DNA of 42,823 bases. It comes from Acidobacteriota bacterium (lineage in GTDB: Bacteria > Acidobacteriota > Vicinamibacteria > Vicinamibacterales > UBA823). Every line of letters starts with the position of its first letter. The stretch's first letter is position 1. Under the pieces are notes generated by a model, which had not been told where the DNA came from, made no database searches, and saw only the letters and a program-made list of their open reading frames with translations. The position numbers and the translations under genes were made by a program. Below are positions 34,578 through 42,823 of the stretch, one piece after another. Location of the stretch: assembly GCA_002717745.1 (NCBI GenBank), contig PBBF01000043.1, forward strand, positions 1-42,823, read 5' to 3'.

Positions 34578-35618
34578 TTACCTCGCCTGCCCTGTCACAA
34601 TCGCCGAAAGCCGCTCGTACAGTGCAGCACGGTCGGTCATGTTCCCAAGATTCTCAAATACGATGCGACCCCTCTTGGCACTCAACAAGGCGCCGATCTC
34701 CGAACCAGAACCCGGCCGCACGTCGGCGCTGAACATCAGTCGCTCGCGCGTAATTTTTGCTTCGTCGGTCGTCATCCAGCCAGCCAACAGTTGGGCAGCG
34801 TAAGGATGCGGTGCGCGCACCAAGGTGGCTACTCCGAACTGTGTGGCAGGCATCAATTCCGTGGCCGCCCAGTGCATCGGCATGCCGAGCGACTTCCAAT
34901 ACATCGCTGATCCGACGAACTCACCTACTGCGACGAGTCGTTCTCCGCGCTGCAGGATCCCTTCGCGAGGCGCTCTTGTGATAAGCGTCTTCTGCCTGTC
35001 GATCAGCGCGCGCGCGTAGTCAGCGGCCTTCGCCTCACCCCATTCAAGTGCGAGAAAACCCAGTAGTCGCGGCAAGAGGAACTGACTGGCGACTAGCTTC
35101 CCTTGCCACCGCGGCTCCAAATAGCCCGCCCATGTTGTGGGTAGGTCATCCGCCGACACAAGTTCCTCGTTGTAGACGACCGCGTACACCAAATTGTGCG
35201 TCACGCCGACCTTCCCATCGAGTAAGACGTCTTCGGGCCCGTTGCCCCAAATCGTCCAATCGTTCGTAGCGAGGACACGGCGGCGGTCGACCGGCAGCAT
35301 TCCACCAAGAGAGAAATGAAAGAGATCAACGGCAAACCGGCCGGCGCGATGCTCGGTGATAAGTTTCGTGGCAGCGGAGCGGTCAGCCGTCCACTTCACA
35401 TCAATTCCAGGAAAACGTTTGCCGAATGGCTCTTGGATCCACGCGAGCTCGCGCCGCTGAGCGCCCCAAATTACAACCTCGCCCTCGGCTCTGGCGGCTT
35501 CGTAAAGCTTTCGAACTTCCGTCGACGTCCGCCAATCACTCTGGGCAACCGCTGCAAATGGCCATGCGACGAACAGCGCGACCATTGCCACCGTAAGATG
35601 GCCAGTGGACTTTGACAT
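34578..35618 (-). CDS. Extracellular solute-binding protein (family 1, FbpA/AfuA-like)
   Basis: This 346-residue periplasmic binding protein has a signal peptide (about 8-26, ending AAVAQ). The mature part begins ARAEGEVVIWGAQRRELAWIQEPFGKRFPGIDVKW, the classic opening of the ferric/organic binding proteins, and later has YAVVYNEELV and LPTTWAGYLEPRWQGKL. The adjacent tyrosine pair that binds Fe(III) in FbpA is not seen, so iron is doubtful and a small organic anion is more likely. ATG at 35618 overlaps the amidohydrolase stop by one base (TGATG), so the two are translationally coupled. Confidence 0.9.
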   Translation of the reverse strand: MSKSTGHLTVAMVALFVAWPFAAVAQSDWRTSTEVRKLYEAARAEGEVVIWGAQRRELAWIQEPFGKRFPGIDVKWTADRSAATKLITEHRAGRFAVDLFHFSLGGMLPVDRRRVLATNDWTIWGNGPEDVLLDGKVGVTHNLVYAVVYNEELVSADDLPTTWAGYLEPRWQGKLVASQFLLPRLLGFLALEWGEAKAADYARALIDRQKTLITRAPREGILQRGERLVAVGEFVGSAMYWKSLGMPMHWAATELMPATQFGVATLVRAPHPYAAQLLAGWMTTDEAKITRERLMFSADVRPGSGSEIGALLSAKRGRIVFENLGNMTDRAALYERLSAIVTGQAR

Positions 35619-36706
35619 CAACTACACCGGGGCGGGATCGAATCTCGCTCACCAGGCTGAGGAACCAATTCACCACCAACCGGCCGGAAGAGCCGCTTAT
35701 GCGGCACTGGCAACCCATAGAGTCGTGCGGCGTTACCGCCCAAAATAAGGTTGAGGTCATCCTGCACGATGTCGAGACGTAGAAGTTGTTTCAAGCTCCA
35801 ACCCCACACATCCACCTGATGTCTTACAAGGGGTTCCTTCCGAAGCTGCACAGCATAGGCCGGAGGTTGGTTCCCGTATTGCGCATGGAACGGGATGCTA
35901 GCGCCCCAATCACAGCCCCAAAGCAGCTTTTCTGGACCGATGTTCGGGTCGAGCAAGGCCTTCATGTACATGTCAGTCCACCACAACCCGGTCTCAAGGT
36001 AGACATTGTCATGGGCCGCCGCAACGGTCATCGCTTCCTCGACGAACCGCTGCGACCACCAACCCTGCAGACCGCCGTGGTCCAGCACGATAGGCACGTC
36101 GGGATACTCGGCGGCTAGATCGGTGGTCCAGATCGGATTAAGCGACTCGGGCCAAAAATGATGCGTAAGCGAATAGCCCATCACGACGCCGGTATGGATA
36201 CGTGCGACGGATTTATGTTTCTTCGCAACGTCCATAATCGGGCGGATCTGGTCCATCCGTTCCGTCTGGCCGATCGTCCGCTTGTTCGTGTGATCTGCCG
36301 GCATTCCTTCACCCAACCCGACGAACTTGCCCGTCGACAGCAGTTCGTCAATTTCCTCCGCCGCCGCCTGAGGAGTCCATTCAATCTCACCCTTCCGCGC
36401 CTTCCGCTGCGTCTCCATAGCAGTACACACCGCAACGAACTTGTCGGGGTGTCGCTCGACGACTTCAAGATTGAGGGCATTCGTCATGCCAAACGCCGGA
36501 AGCAGCACGCACATGTCGACGTCATAGCAGTCCATGTCGTATAGGAGTCGAGCAGAATTATCGTAAGGTGTCAGGCCCCGCATGACACGCCCGAGGTCGC
36601 TGTAGCGTGCCTTACTGGTATCCAGGTTCGCTTTCGCAAACTCGGGGCCTGCCGCGAACCGCTGAGCGTGCACGTGAGTATCAACAATGAATCGACCGAG
36701 CTTCAT
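35618..36706 (-). CDS. Amidohydrolase-2 family metal-dependent hydrolase
   Basis: This 362-residue TIM-barrel protein shows the amidohydrolase HxH motif in FIVDTHVHAQRF, a histidine in IARIHTGVVMG, another in IVLDHGGLQGWW, and the distal aspartate in LLWGCDWGASIPF. Members include ACMSD-like decarboxylases as well as hydrolases; which chemistry is used here is not clear. The gene leads the minus-strand unit with the binding protein and ABC transporter. The divergent amidase starts 117 bases away, so they probably share a control region. A reasonable idea is that the transporter imports an amide or carboxylate processed by these enzymes. Confidence 0.88.
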   Translation of the reverse strand: MKLGRFIVDTHVHAQRFAAGPEFAKANLDTSKARYSDLGRVMRGLTPYDNSARLLYDMDCYDVDMCVLLPAFGMTNALNLEVVERHPDKFVAVCTAMETQRKARKGEIEWTPQAAAEEIDELLSTGKFVGLGEGMPADHTNKRTIGQTERMDQIRPIMDVAKKHKSVARIHTGVVMGYSLTHHFWPESLNPIWTTDLAAEYPDVPIVLDHGGLQGWWSQRFVEEAMTVAAAHDNVYLETGLWWTDMYMKALLDPNIGPEKLLWGCDWGASIPFHAQYGNQPPAYAVQLRKEPLVRHQVDVWGWSLKQLLRLDIVQDDLNLILGGNAARLYGLPVPHKRLFRPVGGELVPQPGERDSIPPRCS

Positions 36707-36823
36707 GCAGGTCTCCTCCCGAACAGGTGGTCAACGCCGCGGGAACCGCGGGCAACCGAATCTTACCGCTGCTGCCTAACCTTTCCAACCACAGCTATAA
36801 TCGACCCTTCGGCTACGCTTGCG

Positions 36824-38248
36824 ATGTCAGAACTCGACCTCTGCTTCCTCACCGCCACCGAGCTCGCTGGACGTATAGCTACGAAGAATGTATCAGCACG
36901 CGAGGTGATGACCGCTCATCTAGACCAGGTCGAACGTGTGAATCCAAAAGTCAACGCCATCGTAACGCTCGTGGCCGAGCAGGCAATGGCAGCCGCCGTG
37001 AAAGCCGACGAGGCACTCGCCCGTGACGAGTCAGTCGGTCCACTACACGGGATACCGGTTGCGCACAAAGATTTGATACCGACTAGGGGCATTCGGACCA
37101 CGCTCGGCTCACGCGTGTTTGCCGACCAAATACCGAATCACGACGGACTGATCGTTGAGCGCTTGCGTGACGCCGGTGCGATCACGATCGGCAAGACAAA
37201 CACACCGGAATTCGGTGCGGGATCCCAGACATTCAACGCAGTTTTCGGCGCAACACGGAACCCGTACGACGTGACCAAGACGTGCGGTGGGAGCAGTGGC
37301 GGTGCGGCGGTCGCAGTTGCTACCGGAATGACACCTATCGCCGATGGAACGGACTTCGGCGGTTCACTGCGGAATCCCGCCGGATTTTGTAACGTCGTTG
37401 GGCTCAGGCCGTCAGCGGGGCGGGTACCAGTATGGCCAACGCCGGCTCCGGAGTTTCGGCTTGACGTACAGGGACCAATAGCCCGAACGGTGGAGGATAT
37501 CGCGTTGATGTTGAGTGTGATCGCTGGCCCCGATGCGCGTTCACCGATCGCACTACCTGAGCCAGGCTTGTCTTTCAGGCAGTCCCTCATCAGAGATTTC
37601 AGTGGTACACGCGTCGCGTGGAGCCGTTCGTTGGGTGGCCTACCCATAGATAGTCGTGTGACCGCTGTCGTGGAGCCAAATCGAGCAATGTTTGAGACAC
37701 TCGGGTGTCAAGTCGATGACGCAGAACCCGACCTGTCAGATGCAGATGAGATCTTCCGCGTCTGGCGAGCCTGGTACTACGAGCTCGCATTCGGGAAGTT
37801 GCTTGACTCACATCGTGATGTCCTCAAAGACACCGTCGTTTGGAATATCGAAGAAGGCCGCCGGCTCAATGCTCATCAGGTCGATCGAGCTACGGTCGCC
37901 TGGACTAAGTTGGCTCAACGAGTCGAGGAATTCTTTGCGACGTTCGCGTTTCTGGTACTCCCGGTGAGTCAGGTGCCGCCGTTTGATGTCAACACTCCTT
38001 ACGTCACCGAGATCAACGGCGAGGTACTTCAGACTTATCTTGACTGGATGCGGTCGTGCTACTTCATCTCGGTCACCGGACTCCCGGCAATTGCAGTGCC
38101 CTGCGGCTTCACAAACACTGGCTTGCCGGTAGGCATCCAGATTGTAGGACGCCCCGAAGATGATTTCGGACTACTCCAGCTTGCTTACGCGTTCGAACAA
38201 GTGACGGGCGTAGGCCAGCGCCGGCCTGCGATCGCCGGGGCTGGGTGA
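36824..38248 (+). CDS. Amidase signature family enzyme
   Basis: This amidase of 474 residues carries the complete Ser-cisSer-Lys triad: Lys82 in IPVAHKDLIPT, the cis-serine in CGGSSGGAAVAVATG (Ser157/158) and the nucleophile Ser181 in DFGGSLRNPAGFCN. The C-terminal FISVTGLPAIAVPCGFTNTGLPVGIQIVGRPEDD is the family ending. It hydrolyses an amide bond; GatA of the glutamyl-tRNA amidotransferase is excluded because no gatB or gatC is nearby and the length and C-terminus fit free amidases better. The open frame extends to 36668, but ATG at 36824 (MSELDLCFLTATELAG) matches the family start. Confidence 0.92.
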   Translation: MSELDLCFLTATELAGRIATKNVSAREVMTAHLDQVERVNPKVNAIVTLVAEQAMAAAVKADEALARDESVGPLHGIPVAHKDLIPTRGIRTTLGSRVFADQIPNHDGLIVERLRDAGAITIGKTNTPEFGAGSQTFNAVFGATRNPYDVTKTCGGSSGGAAVAVATGMTPIADGTDFGGSLRNPAGFCNVVGLRPSAGRVPVWPTPAPEFRLDVQGPIARTVEDIALMLSVIAGPDARSPIALPEPGLSFRQSLIRDFSGTRVAWSRSLGGLPIDSRVTAVVEPNRAMFETLGCQVDDAEPDLSDADEIFRVWRAWYYELAFGKLLDSHRDVLKDTVVWNIEEGRRLNAHQVDRATVAWTKLAQRVEEFFATFAFLVLPVSQVPPFDVNTPYVTEINGEVLQTYLDWMRSCYFISVTGLPAIAVPCGFTNTGLPVGIQIVGRPEDDFGLLQLAYAFEQVTGVGQRRPAIAGAG

Positions 38249-38344
38249 AGGTGGGTAGTTGGGGCCGCGCATGTATCTCTGTCCGATGTGAATAAGGTCT
38301 TAAGAATTGCACTGCCAAAACCTCGAGGCAGCGAGGCACCAAAT

Positions 38345-39799
38345 TCACTCCGGGGGCGGCCGTAGGTCAAAGGCTGAATTGGCAATCTCTAAGCCCTCAC
38401 GGTGAATCTCGACCTCAGCAAGGATATCAGCGATCACTCCGGGATACTGAGAGCCAACGTCGAATCGTTCCGCAGGGTCTTCGCCGAGGTGGTAGAGCAG
38501 CGGCGGGTCGTGCTCCTTACGCGCTGGTGGCTCACCGTACGAACCCTCCGTAATAAAGTGAGCCTTGAACATTCCTTTGCGCATGGCATACAACTCATCG
38601 GCTCGGTAGTAAGGCATGGTGTTCCGCGGGCTTGCGCCGTTCTGAAGCAGCACTGGTGTCAGGTCGAGGCTATCGATTGGTCTGTCAGCTGGTACTGCAC
38701 CGTCAGTCAATGTGATCGCCGTCGTGAAGACGTCGAGCGTTGATCCTATTTCGTGAACCGTTGCCGGCGAAATTGTTCCTGGCCACCAGAAGATTGCTGG
38801 CACACGCATTCCGCCCTCAAAAGTCGTGGCCTTGCCTTGCTGTAAGAGACCGGCCGAACCACCCTGCTGCCGGTAAACGAGCCATGGACCATTGTCACTG
38901 GTAAACAGCACTATGGTTTGCTTGTCCAGTCCTTGTATACGCAACGTGTTAAGAATTTGTCCGACGCTCCAATCAATTTCCTCGATTACGTCGCCATAGA
39001 GGCCGGCTGCACTCGCACCAACGAACGCCTCATCCGTGAACAGTGGAACGTGCGGCATGGTGTACGGCACATACAGAAAGAATGGTTGTTTTTGGTTCGC
39101 CTCAATGAATGCCTGCGCTTCCTCGGTATAGCGGCGCGTCAGCTGAGTCTGATCCGCAGGCAACTGGATAACCTCATCGTTGCGCATGAGCGGAACGTTC
39201 CAGTATTCACTTTTTGGCTCAAGGAAAATCGACGCCAGAAACGGGGCGTCGCGGGCAGTCGTCTGCTGCATGTCGTTGGAGTACGGTAGACCAAGCCATT
39301 GGTCGAACCCGTGAGCCATAGGAAGATAGGCTGGTAAATGGCCAAGGTGCCACTTCCCAAAGATGCCCGTGGCATAGCCGCGCGCGCCGAGTGCCTCAGC
39401 CAGTGTCGTCTCATCAGCGCTGATGCCGCTGGGGGTGTCCGGAAAGAGAACGCGGGTGCGTTCCCTCGTGCCATACATGCCACTACGAACTGGCAATCGC
39501 CCAGTTAGCAATGCGGCCCGGCTTGGCGAGCAGACCGGTGCACCAACGTAGAAGTTAGTCCATTTCTGCCCTTCCGCCGCCATTTGATCAAGATTTGGCG
39601 TCCGGATGGTCGGATGCCCGTAGACACCCAGGTCGCCAAATCCAAGGTCATCGGCGAAGAGAATCACTACATTCGGCGGGCGTTCTTCGACTGTCGCTGG
39701 CTCATCCGGAACCGCCGAGCAGCCGGTAACCATCAGAAGCGCAAACACGCCGACCGCAACTCGCGTCCTAAACGTCCAAGTCAGTATCAAGGTCCCCAC
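38345..39799 (-). CDS. Lipoprotein sulfatase (type I arylsulfatase family)
   Basis: This sulfatase of about 484 residues has the formylglycine motif C-S-P-S-R in GAPVCSPSRAALLTGRLP, which an anaerobic or aerobic maturase would modify. The metal motif FADDLGFGDLGVYG precedes it. Later come GKWHLGHLPAYLPMAHGFD and FTSDNGPW. The N-terminal VAVGVFALLMVTGC ends in a lipobox-like cysteine, so it is probably lipid-anchored. The frame is open up to 39958, but that upstream part has no protein-like composition; GTG at 39799 is my best start. No sulfatase-maturase gene is in the window. Confidence 0.88.
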   Translation of the reverse strand: MGTLILTWTFRTRVAVGVFALLMVTGCSAVPDEPATVEERPPNVVILFADDLGFGDLGVYGHPTIRTPNLDQMAAEGQKWTNFYVGAPVCSPSRAALLTGRLPVRSGMYGTRERTRVLFPDTPSGISADETTLAEALGARGYATGIFGKWHLGHLPAYLPMAHGFDQWLGLPYSNDMQQTTARDAPFLASIFLEPKSEYWNVPLMRNDEVIQLPADQTQLTRRYTEEAQAFIEANQKQPFFLYVPYTMPHVPLFTDEAFVGASAAGLYGDVIEEIDWSVGQILNTLRIQGLDKQTIVLFTSDNGPWLVYRQQGGSAGLLQQGKATTFEGGMRVPAIFWWPGTISPATVHEIGSTLDVFTTAITLTDGAVPADRPIDSLDLTPVLLQNGASPRNTMPYYRADELYAMRKGMFKAHFITEGSYGEPPARKEHDPPLLYHLGEDPAERFDVGSQYPGVIADILAEVEIHREGLEIANSAFDLRPPPE

Positions 39800-40154
39800 G
39801 GAAGGACCCCAATTATAGCTCGCTCCGGGGTATCCGGCGCCACGAAAACCAATATGGTTCGCCTCACCGCGGATTTTTTCCCATCGGGCTACAGAGATAC
39901 CTTTACCCCTCATGACAGGCATGGAACGGGACGGCCCTGCACGTGTCCCTTGGCACACAGCTCACTTCAGTTGCTTGCGTCGCAAGGATCAGACTATTAG
40001 ACTGCAGACGTACCGGCACCAGCCGACGTCTTACGGCGGTAAATCCGAAACATTTTCAAATGGTGACGCGTTCATGCATCGTTAGCGGCCGTGCCCGAAT
40101 TGCAATGCGGACCGATGCCCGTAACATTGTCTCGTTTCTAGACCAGACTCATCG
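39800..40154. other. Intergenic region, divergent
   Basis: About 355 bases between the sulfatase start and the permease start, on opposite strands. Only short frames are present, with no RBS or coding character that I trust. The promoters of both neighbours should lie here, but no clear -10/-35 pair stands out. Confidence 0.5.
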
Positions 40155-41471
40155 GTGTCGATTACCACACGAGAACTAACGCTGCTAGATGCGCTGATGC
40201 TTAACGTCGGCGTTATGCTGGCGGCGGCCCTCTTCGTTATCCCAGGTATCGTGATTAGCAACACCGGCACGGCCTGGTTGTCGGCTCTCGCGTGGCTAAC
40301 TGCTGGCGCGATCACGTGGTGTGGTGCGGCAACTTTCTCGGAACTCGGCGCGCGCTACCCACAGGCGGGCGGACCCTACGTCTTTCTTGGACAAGCATAT
40401 TCCCCACTTTGGGGTTTTCTTTACGGTTGGACACTGCTGGTGGTCATCCAGCCGGCCTCAATCGCCGCCTTGACCATCGCGGGCATGACCTACCTAGGCG
40501 CACTGATTCCACTCAGCCCAATGATGACGACAGGCGGCGCGGTCACATTGATCTTGGGGTTGTCGCATTGGAATGCGTCAGGGCTTCGTCGAAGCACCGC
40601 AACCCAAAATGTCTTGACGGTCGTCAAGCTTGTGTTACTGATCATGATCGTTGTCGGTTGTTTCTGGTATGGCGGCGATGGAATGGATTCGTTTCGCACC
40701 CCGTTTCCGGACGCGACTCTGACCCGCACCGTCGCCGGCTTCAGTGCGGCCGTGGCCGCGGCACTCTGGGCGTTCAGTGGCTGGACTGGCGTGACTTTGG
40801 TTGGCGGCGAACTCCGGAACCCGTCAGTTACCCTGCCTCGTGCCATGTCCTACTCAGTGATCGCCACGACCTTGCTCGCCCTGCTAGTAACCTCCGGGGT
40901 GCTTTGGGCGCTTCCGCCAATCGCCGCGTTCGACTCCCAACGAATCATGGCCGACGCTGCGACACACGTGTTCGGTGTTTTCGGTGGCCGGGTAGTTACG
41001 TTGGCAGTTATCGTTTCCTGCCTGGCCGCGGTCAATGGCTTACTCTTCTCGGGCGCCCGCGTTACCTACGCCATGGCTCGCGATGGCCTCTTCGTGGACT
41101 GGGCCGCGACGGTCAATGAGCAAAAGGTACCAGGCAATGCGCTGTTATGTCAGGGCATCTGGGCCAGTTTTCTGACCTTGACGGGCCGTTATGAACAACT
41201 TTTCACCTACGTCGTAGTGGCCGTGTGGCTTTTCTACATGCTCGGCGCGTTCGCTGTGGTTATCCTTCGGTATCGTTATCAAAATGACTCTCGACCTCAC
41301 GAAGTCACTGGCTACCCATATATTCCGATAATTTTCGGCACTGTCGCCTGGGCGTTAGTTTTGCAAACTCTGTGGAGCCATCCATGGGACGCAATTATCG
41401 GGGCCGGGCTCGTTCTAACTGGTGTACCCGCGTTTTGGTACTGGAGCAGACGCACAAACGGGGACGTGTAG
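40155..41471 (+). CDS. APC-superfamily amino acid permease
   Basis: This membrane protein of 438 residues has about twelve hydrophobic segments. It opens with LTLLDALMLNVGVMLAAALFVIPGIVISNTG, which matches the first, unwound helix of APC permeases. ARYPQAGGPYVFLGQAYSPLWGFLYGW is the characteristic helix 2-3 region. WAFSGWTGVTLVGGELRNP is the family's helix 6 segment. It imports or exchanges amino acids or amines; LAT-like exchangers are the closest in style. GTG at 40155 has no strong RBS, so the start may be slightly different. Confidence 0.9.
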   Translation: MSITTRELTLLDALMLNVGVMLAAALFVIPGIVISNTGTAWLSALAWLTAGAITWCGAATFSELGARYPQAGGPYVFLGQAYSPLWGFLYGWTLLVVIQPASIAALTIAGMTYLGALIPLSPMMTTGGAVTLILGLSHWNASGLRRSTATQNVLTVVKLVLLIMIVVGCFWYGGDGMDSFRTPFPDATLTRTVAGFSAAVAAALWAFSGWTGVTLVGGELRNPSVTLPRAMSYSVIATTLLALLVTSGVLWALPPIAAFDSQRIMADAATHVFGVFGGRVVTLAVIVSCLAAVNGLLFSGARVTYAMARDGLFVDWAATVNEQKVPGNALLCQGIWASFLTLTGRYEQLFTYVVVAVWLFYMLGAFAVVILRYRYQNDSRPHEVTGYPYIPIIFGTVAWALVLQTLWSHPWDAIIGAGLVLTGVPAFWYWSRRTNGDV

Positions 41472-41690
41472 TCTCTTGCGGCAAAATCGGCTATTGTTTG
41501 CGACGGCTACGAGGAGAATTTCGCGGTCGGGTTGGCCGGCAGCAGCACAACTTGCCGCAAGGATTCATAACCCTGGTGTCGAGCGGACGTAGGTCAACGG
41601 TATGTTTGGTGGAACCGCGGCAGCATTCGTGATCCAGCAAGGCTGAGGTAGTTTGTAACAGCCGGTGGGTCAAGGGAGAGGGAGAACGAC

Positions 41691-42596
41691 ATGGGTGCGT
41701 TTGTAATCAGTCCGCATATGCGGCTCCAAGAATGGGTCGCTCACGATCAGGGCTACTTCACTGAGGAAGGCCTCAAGTATGAATTCAAGAAACGGCCAAA
41801 AGGGAACTTCTCGGTGAAATCCGCCGACCCATTACCCAAGGATCAGATTCGCGGGGCTTATCAAAGTATCGAATCGGGCCTGCGAAAGACGACCGACGTG
41901 AGTTGTGCGTGCCACTGGACCATCAATATGGCTGCCGCCGCGGGACATGGCAAACTCTGGGGTGAAGCCTATTCGGTCACACCATCAGGCATTTACGTAT
42001 CAGAAGAGTCGAATATCAGACGGCCTGAAGACCTGGCGAACGTGCCGATTTCCGTTGGCTATCAGTCAGGCAGTCACTATTCAACCATGCAGGCTTTGGA
42101 ACCGTTCTTGCGGCAAGAGGAAATCTCGCTCCATTTTGGCGGCATGCTGTTTCAGCGACTAGAGTTGCTCGTTGACCGTGAGGTGCCGGCAGCGGGGCTG
42201 TTCGGCGGACCGTTGTATCTTGCCGAGCAACTCGGCTTTCGAAAGATTCTCGACACAACGTTCATGGTTGCAGCGCTTGTTCCGAACGATGCCAATGAAG
42301 ATGATGTTAGAAAGTACTACCGTGCATTGAAGCGTGCGCAGGCAGACATCGACCTTCATCCAGAACGGTACACACACTTCTACAAAAAGTTCTTTCCGCC
42401 CCGGTGGCACGACGTAATGGACGTGAGGAGGTTCGGCCCGGGCGAACGGATTGTGTTCTTACCCTACGACCGACGTATTTTCGACAGTACGCAGCGCTGG
42501 GTGGCAGACCGTGGCATCTTTGAAACAGGTTTGGAAGATCGCCAGGGTTACGCTTGCTCCGTGGCGGGTGAATTGACGTCTAGTGCAGACGCCTGA
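41691..42596 (+). CDS. NMT1/THI5-like binding-fold protein without signal peptide
   Basis: This 301-residue protein looks like a type 2 periplasmic binding fold: RLQEWVAHDQGYFTEEGLKYEF at the front, then PSGIYVSEESNIRRPEDLANVPISVGYQSGSHYSTMQALEPFL, and RKYYRALKRAQADIDLHPERY. These are the usual landmarks of NMT1/THI5-like and SsuA/TauA-like binding proteins. The start is well supported by GAGGGAG just before ATG, and it runs directly into the fold with no hydrophobic leader, so the protein is probably cytosolic. Related folds without leaders act as enzymes, for example dihydroxyphthalate decarboxylases. The next gene is an MFS carrier, not an ABC permease. Confidence 0.78.
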   Translation: MGAFVISPHMRLQEWVAHDQGYFTEEGLKYEFKKRPKGNFSVKSADPLPKDQIRGAYQSIESGLRKTTDVSCACHWTINMAAAAGHGKLWGEAYSVTPSGIYVSEESNIRRPEDLANVPISVGYQSGSHYSTMQALEPFLRQEEISLHFGGMLFQRLELLVDREVPAAGLFGGPLYLAEQLGFRKILDTTFMVAALVPNDANEDDVRKYYRALKRAQADIDLHPERYTHFYKKFFPPRWHDVMDVRRFGPGERIVFLPYDRRIFDSTQRWVADRGIFETGLEDRQGYACSVAGELTSSADA

Positions 42597-42688
42597 AAAA
42601 ACCCTGAAGTCCGTGTAAACCTCTTACCGGCAATCTGTTGACTGACCATCGTGTCCAACATCGTCGCTATTGACTGAAAGAGTTGGCT

Positions 42689-42823
42689 ATGAGTAATCGC
42701 TTCACCCGAGTGTTTCGCGAAATACAGTCAGAAATAAAAGGCCCTGACGGCAAGATGTACTACGGATGGTGGAATGTTGCGGCCGTCTTCCCATGTGTCA
42801 TTTTTATATTCTCCACTGCGAAT
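42689..42823 (+). CDS. MFS transporter, N-terminal fragment
   Basis: The frame opens at ATG 42689 with GAAAGAG upstream and runs off the right edge after 45 residues. It reads MYYGWWNVAAVFPCVIFIFSTAN near the end, where YYGWW followed by a hydrophobic helix is the typical first membrane segment of oxalate/monocarboxylate-type MFS carriers. It starts 92 bases after the NMT1-like gene. The transported compound is unknown. Confidence 0.7.
   Translation, partial: MSNRFTRVFREIQSEIKGPDGKMYYGWWNVAAVFPCVIFIFSTAN

Noticed and set aside
36668-36823. The 5' extension of the amidase frame
   Set aside because: It overlaps the amidohydrolase start region on the other strand and adds residues unlike any amidase N-terminus; ATG 36824 matches the family start.
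38321-38336. CCTCG...CGAGG hairpin between the convergent amidase and sulfatase genes as a terminator
   Set aside because: The stem is only 5 pairs and no T-tract follows on either strand.
39943-40179. A 78-codon plus-strand frame between sulfatase and permease
   Set aside because: Composition is not protein-like, no RBS, and it runs into the permease start in another frame.
42638-42643. TTGACT before the MFS gene as a -35 box
   Set aside because: No -10-like sequence at 16-18 bases downstream.

Overview
The window is a moderately GC-rich bacterial chromosome segment. It is densely coded, and no tRNA, rRNA, CRISPR array or insertion sequence was seen. The gene set includes an exported VPS10/BNR beta-propeller protein, DUF5107-TPR proteins, DUF4159, an LVIVD-repeat protein, a PafA-like phosphatase and a lipoprotein sulfatase. 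This mix is typical of environmental Acidobacteriota (Vicinamibacteria-like) or related soil and marine heterotrophs. That placement is an inference from gene content; no marker gene is present to prove it.

Layout. (1) 1-240: the C-terminus of a probable methyltransferase. (2) 334-4099, minus strand: a tightly coupled operon of LVIVD-repeat protein, a small exported protein of unknown function and a multicopper oxidase, with 4-base overlaps at both junctions. (3) 4365-9794, minus strand: exported proteins (DUF4159, an unusual exported fumarylacetoacetase-fold protein, a large BNR-repeat protein). (4) 10005-20018: a PafA-like phosphatase, a class I/II aminotransferase, and two DUF5107-TPR paralogues flanking an exported acetamidase/formamidase. 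(5) 20041-23404: a family III CoA transferase and a divergent crotonase whose starts lie back to back, then a MatC-like carboxylate carrier. (6) 23561-30297, plus strand: a six-gene run of FAD/Fe-S oxidase, LigB-type dioxygenase, carboxymuconolactone decarboxylase-like protein, thioesterase, nitroreductase and YeeE/YedE-type membrane transporter. (7) 30329-36706, minus strand: amidohydrolase, periplasmic binding protein, fused ABC permease, ABC ATPase and a PaaK-like CoA ligase, with a divergent amidase. (8) 38345-42823: a sulfatase, an APC permease, an NMT1-like protein without signal peptide, and the start of an MFS transporter.

The most notable observation is in the YeeE/YedE gene. Its reading frame is split by a single TGA at 29473-29475, exactly where the family has its conserved cysteine (GGG-C-ASGTL context). 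The frame continues in phase to a full-length 413-residue protein. A hairpin with a GGU apical loop begins right after the TGA, and its loop lies 24 nt downstream, as expected for a bacterial SECIS element. I read this as a selenocysteine-containing member of the thiosulfate/selenium transporter-like family, which standard gene callers would split into two ORFs.

Functionally, regions 5-7 look like uptake and breakdown of small organic acids, aromatics or amides: CoA activation and transfer, ring cleavage, thioesterase, amidase, amidohydrolase and several carriers. Regions 2-4 mostly encode envelope or secreted proteins. The substrates cannot be read from sequence.
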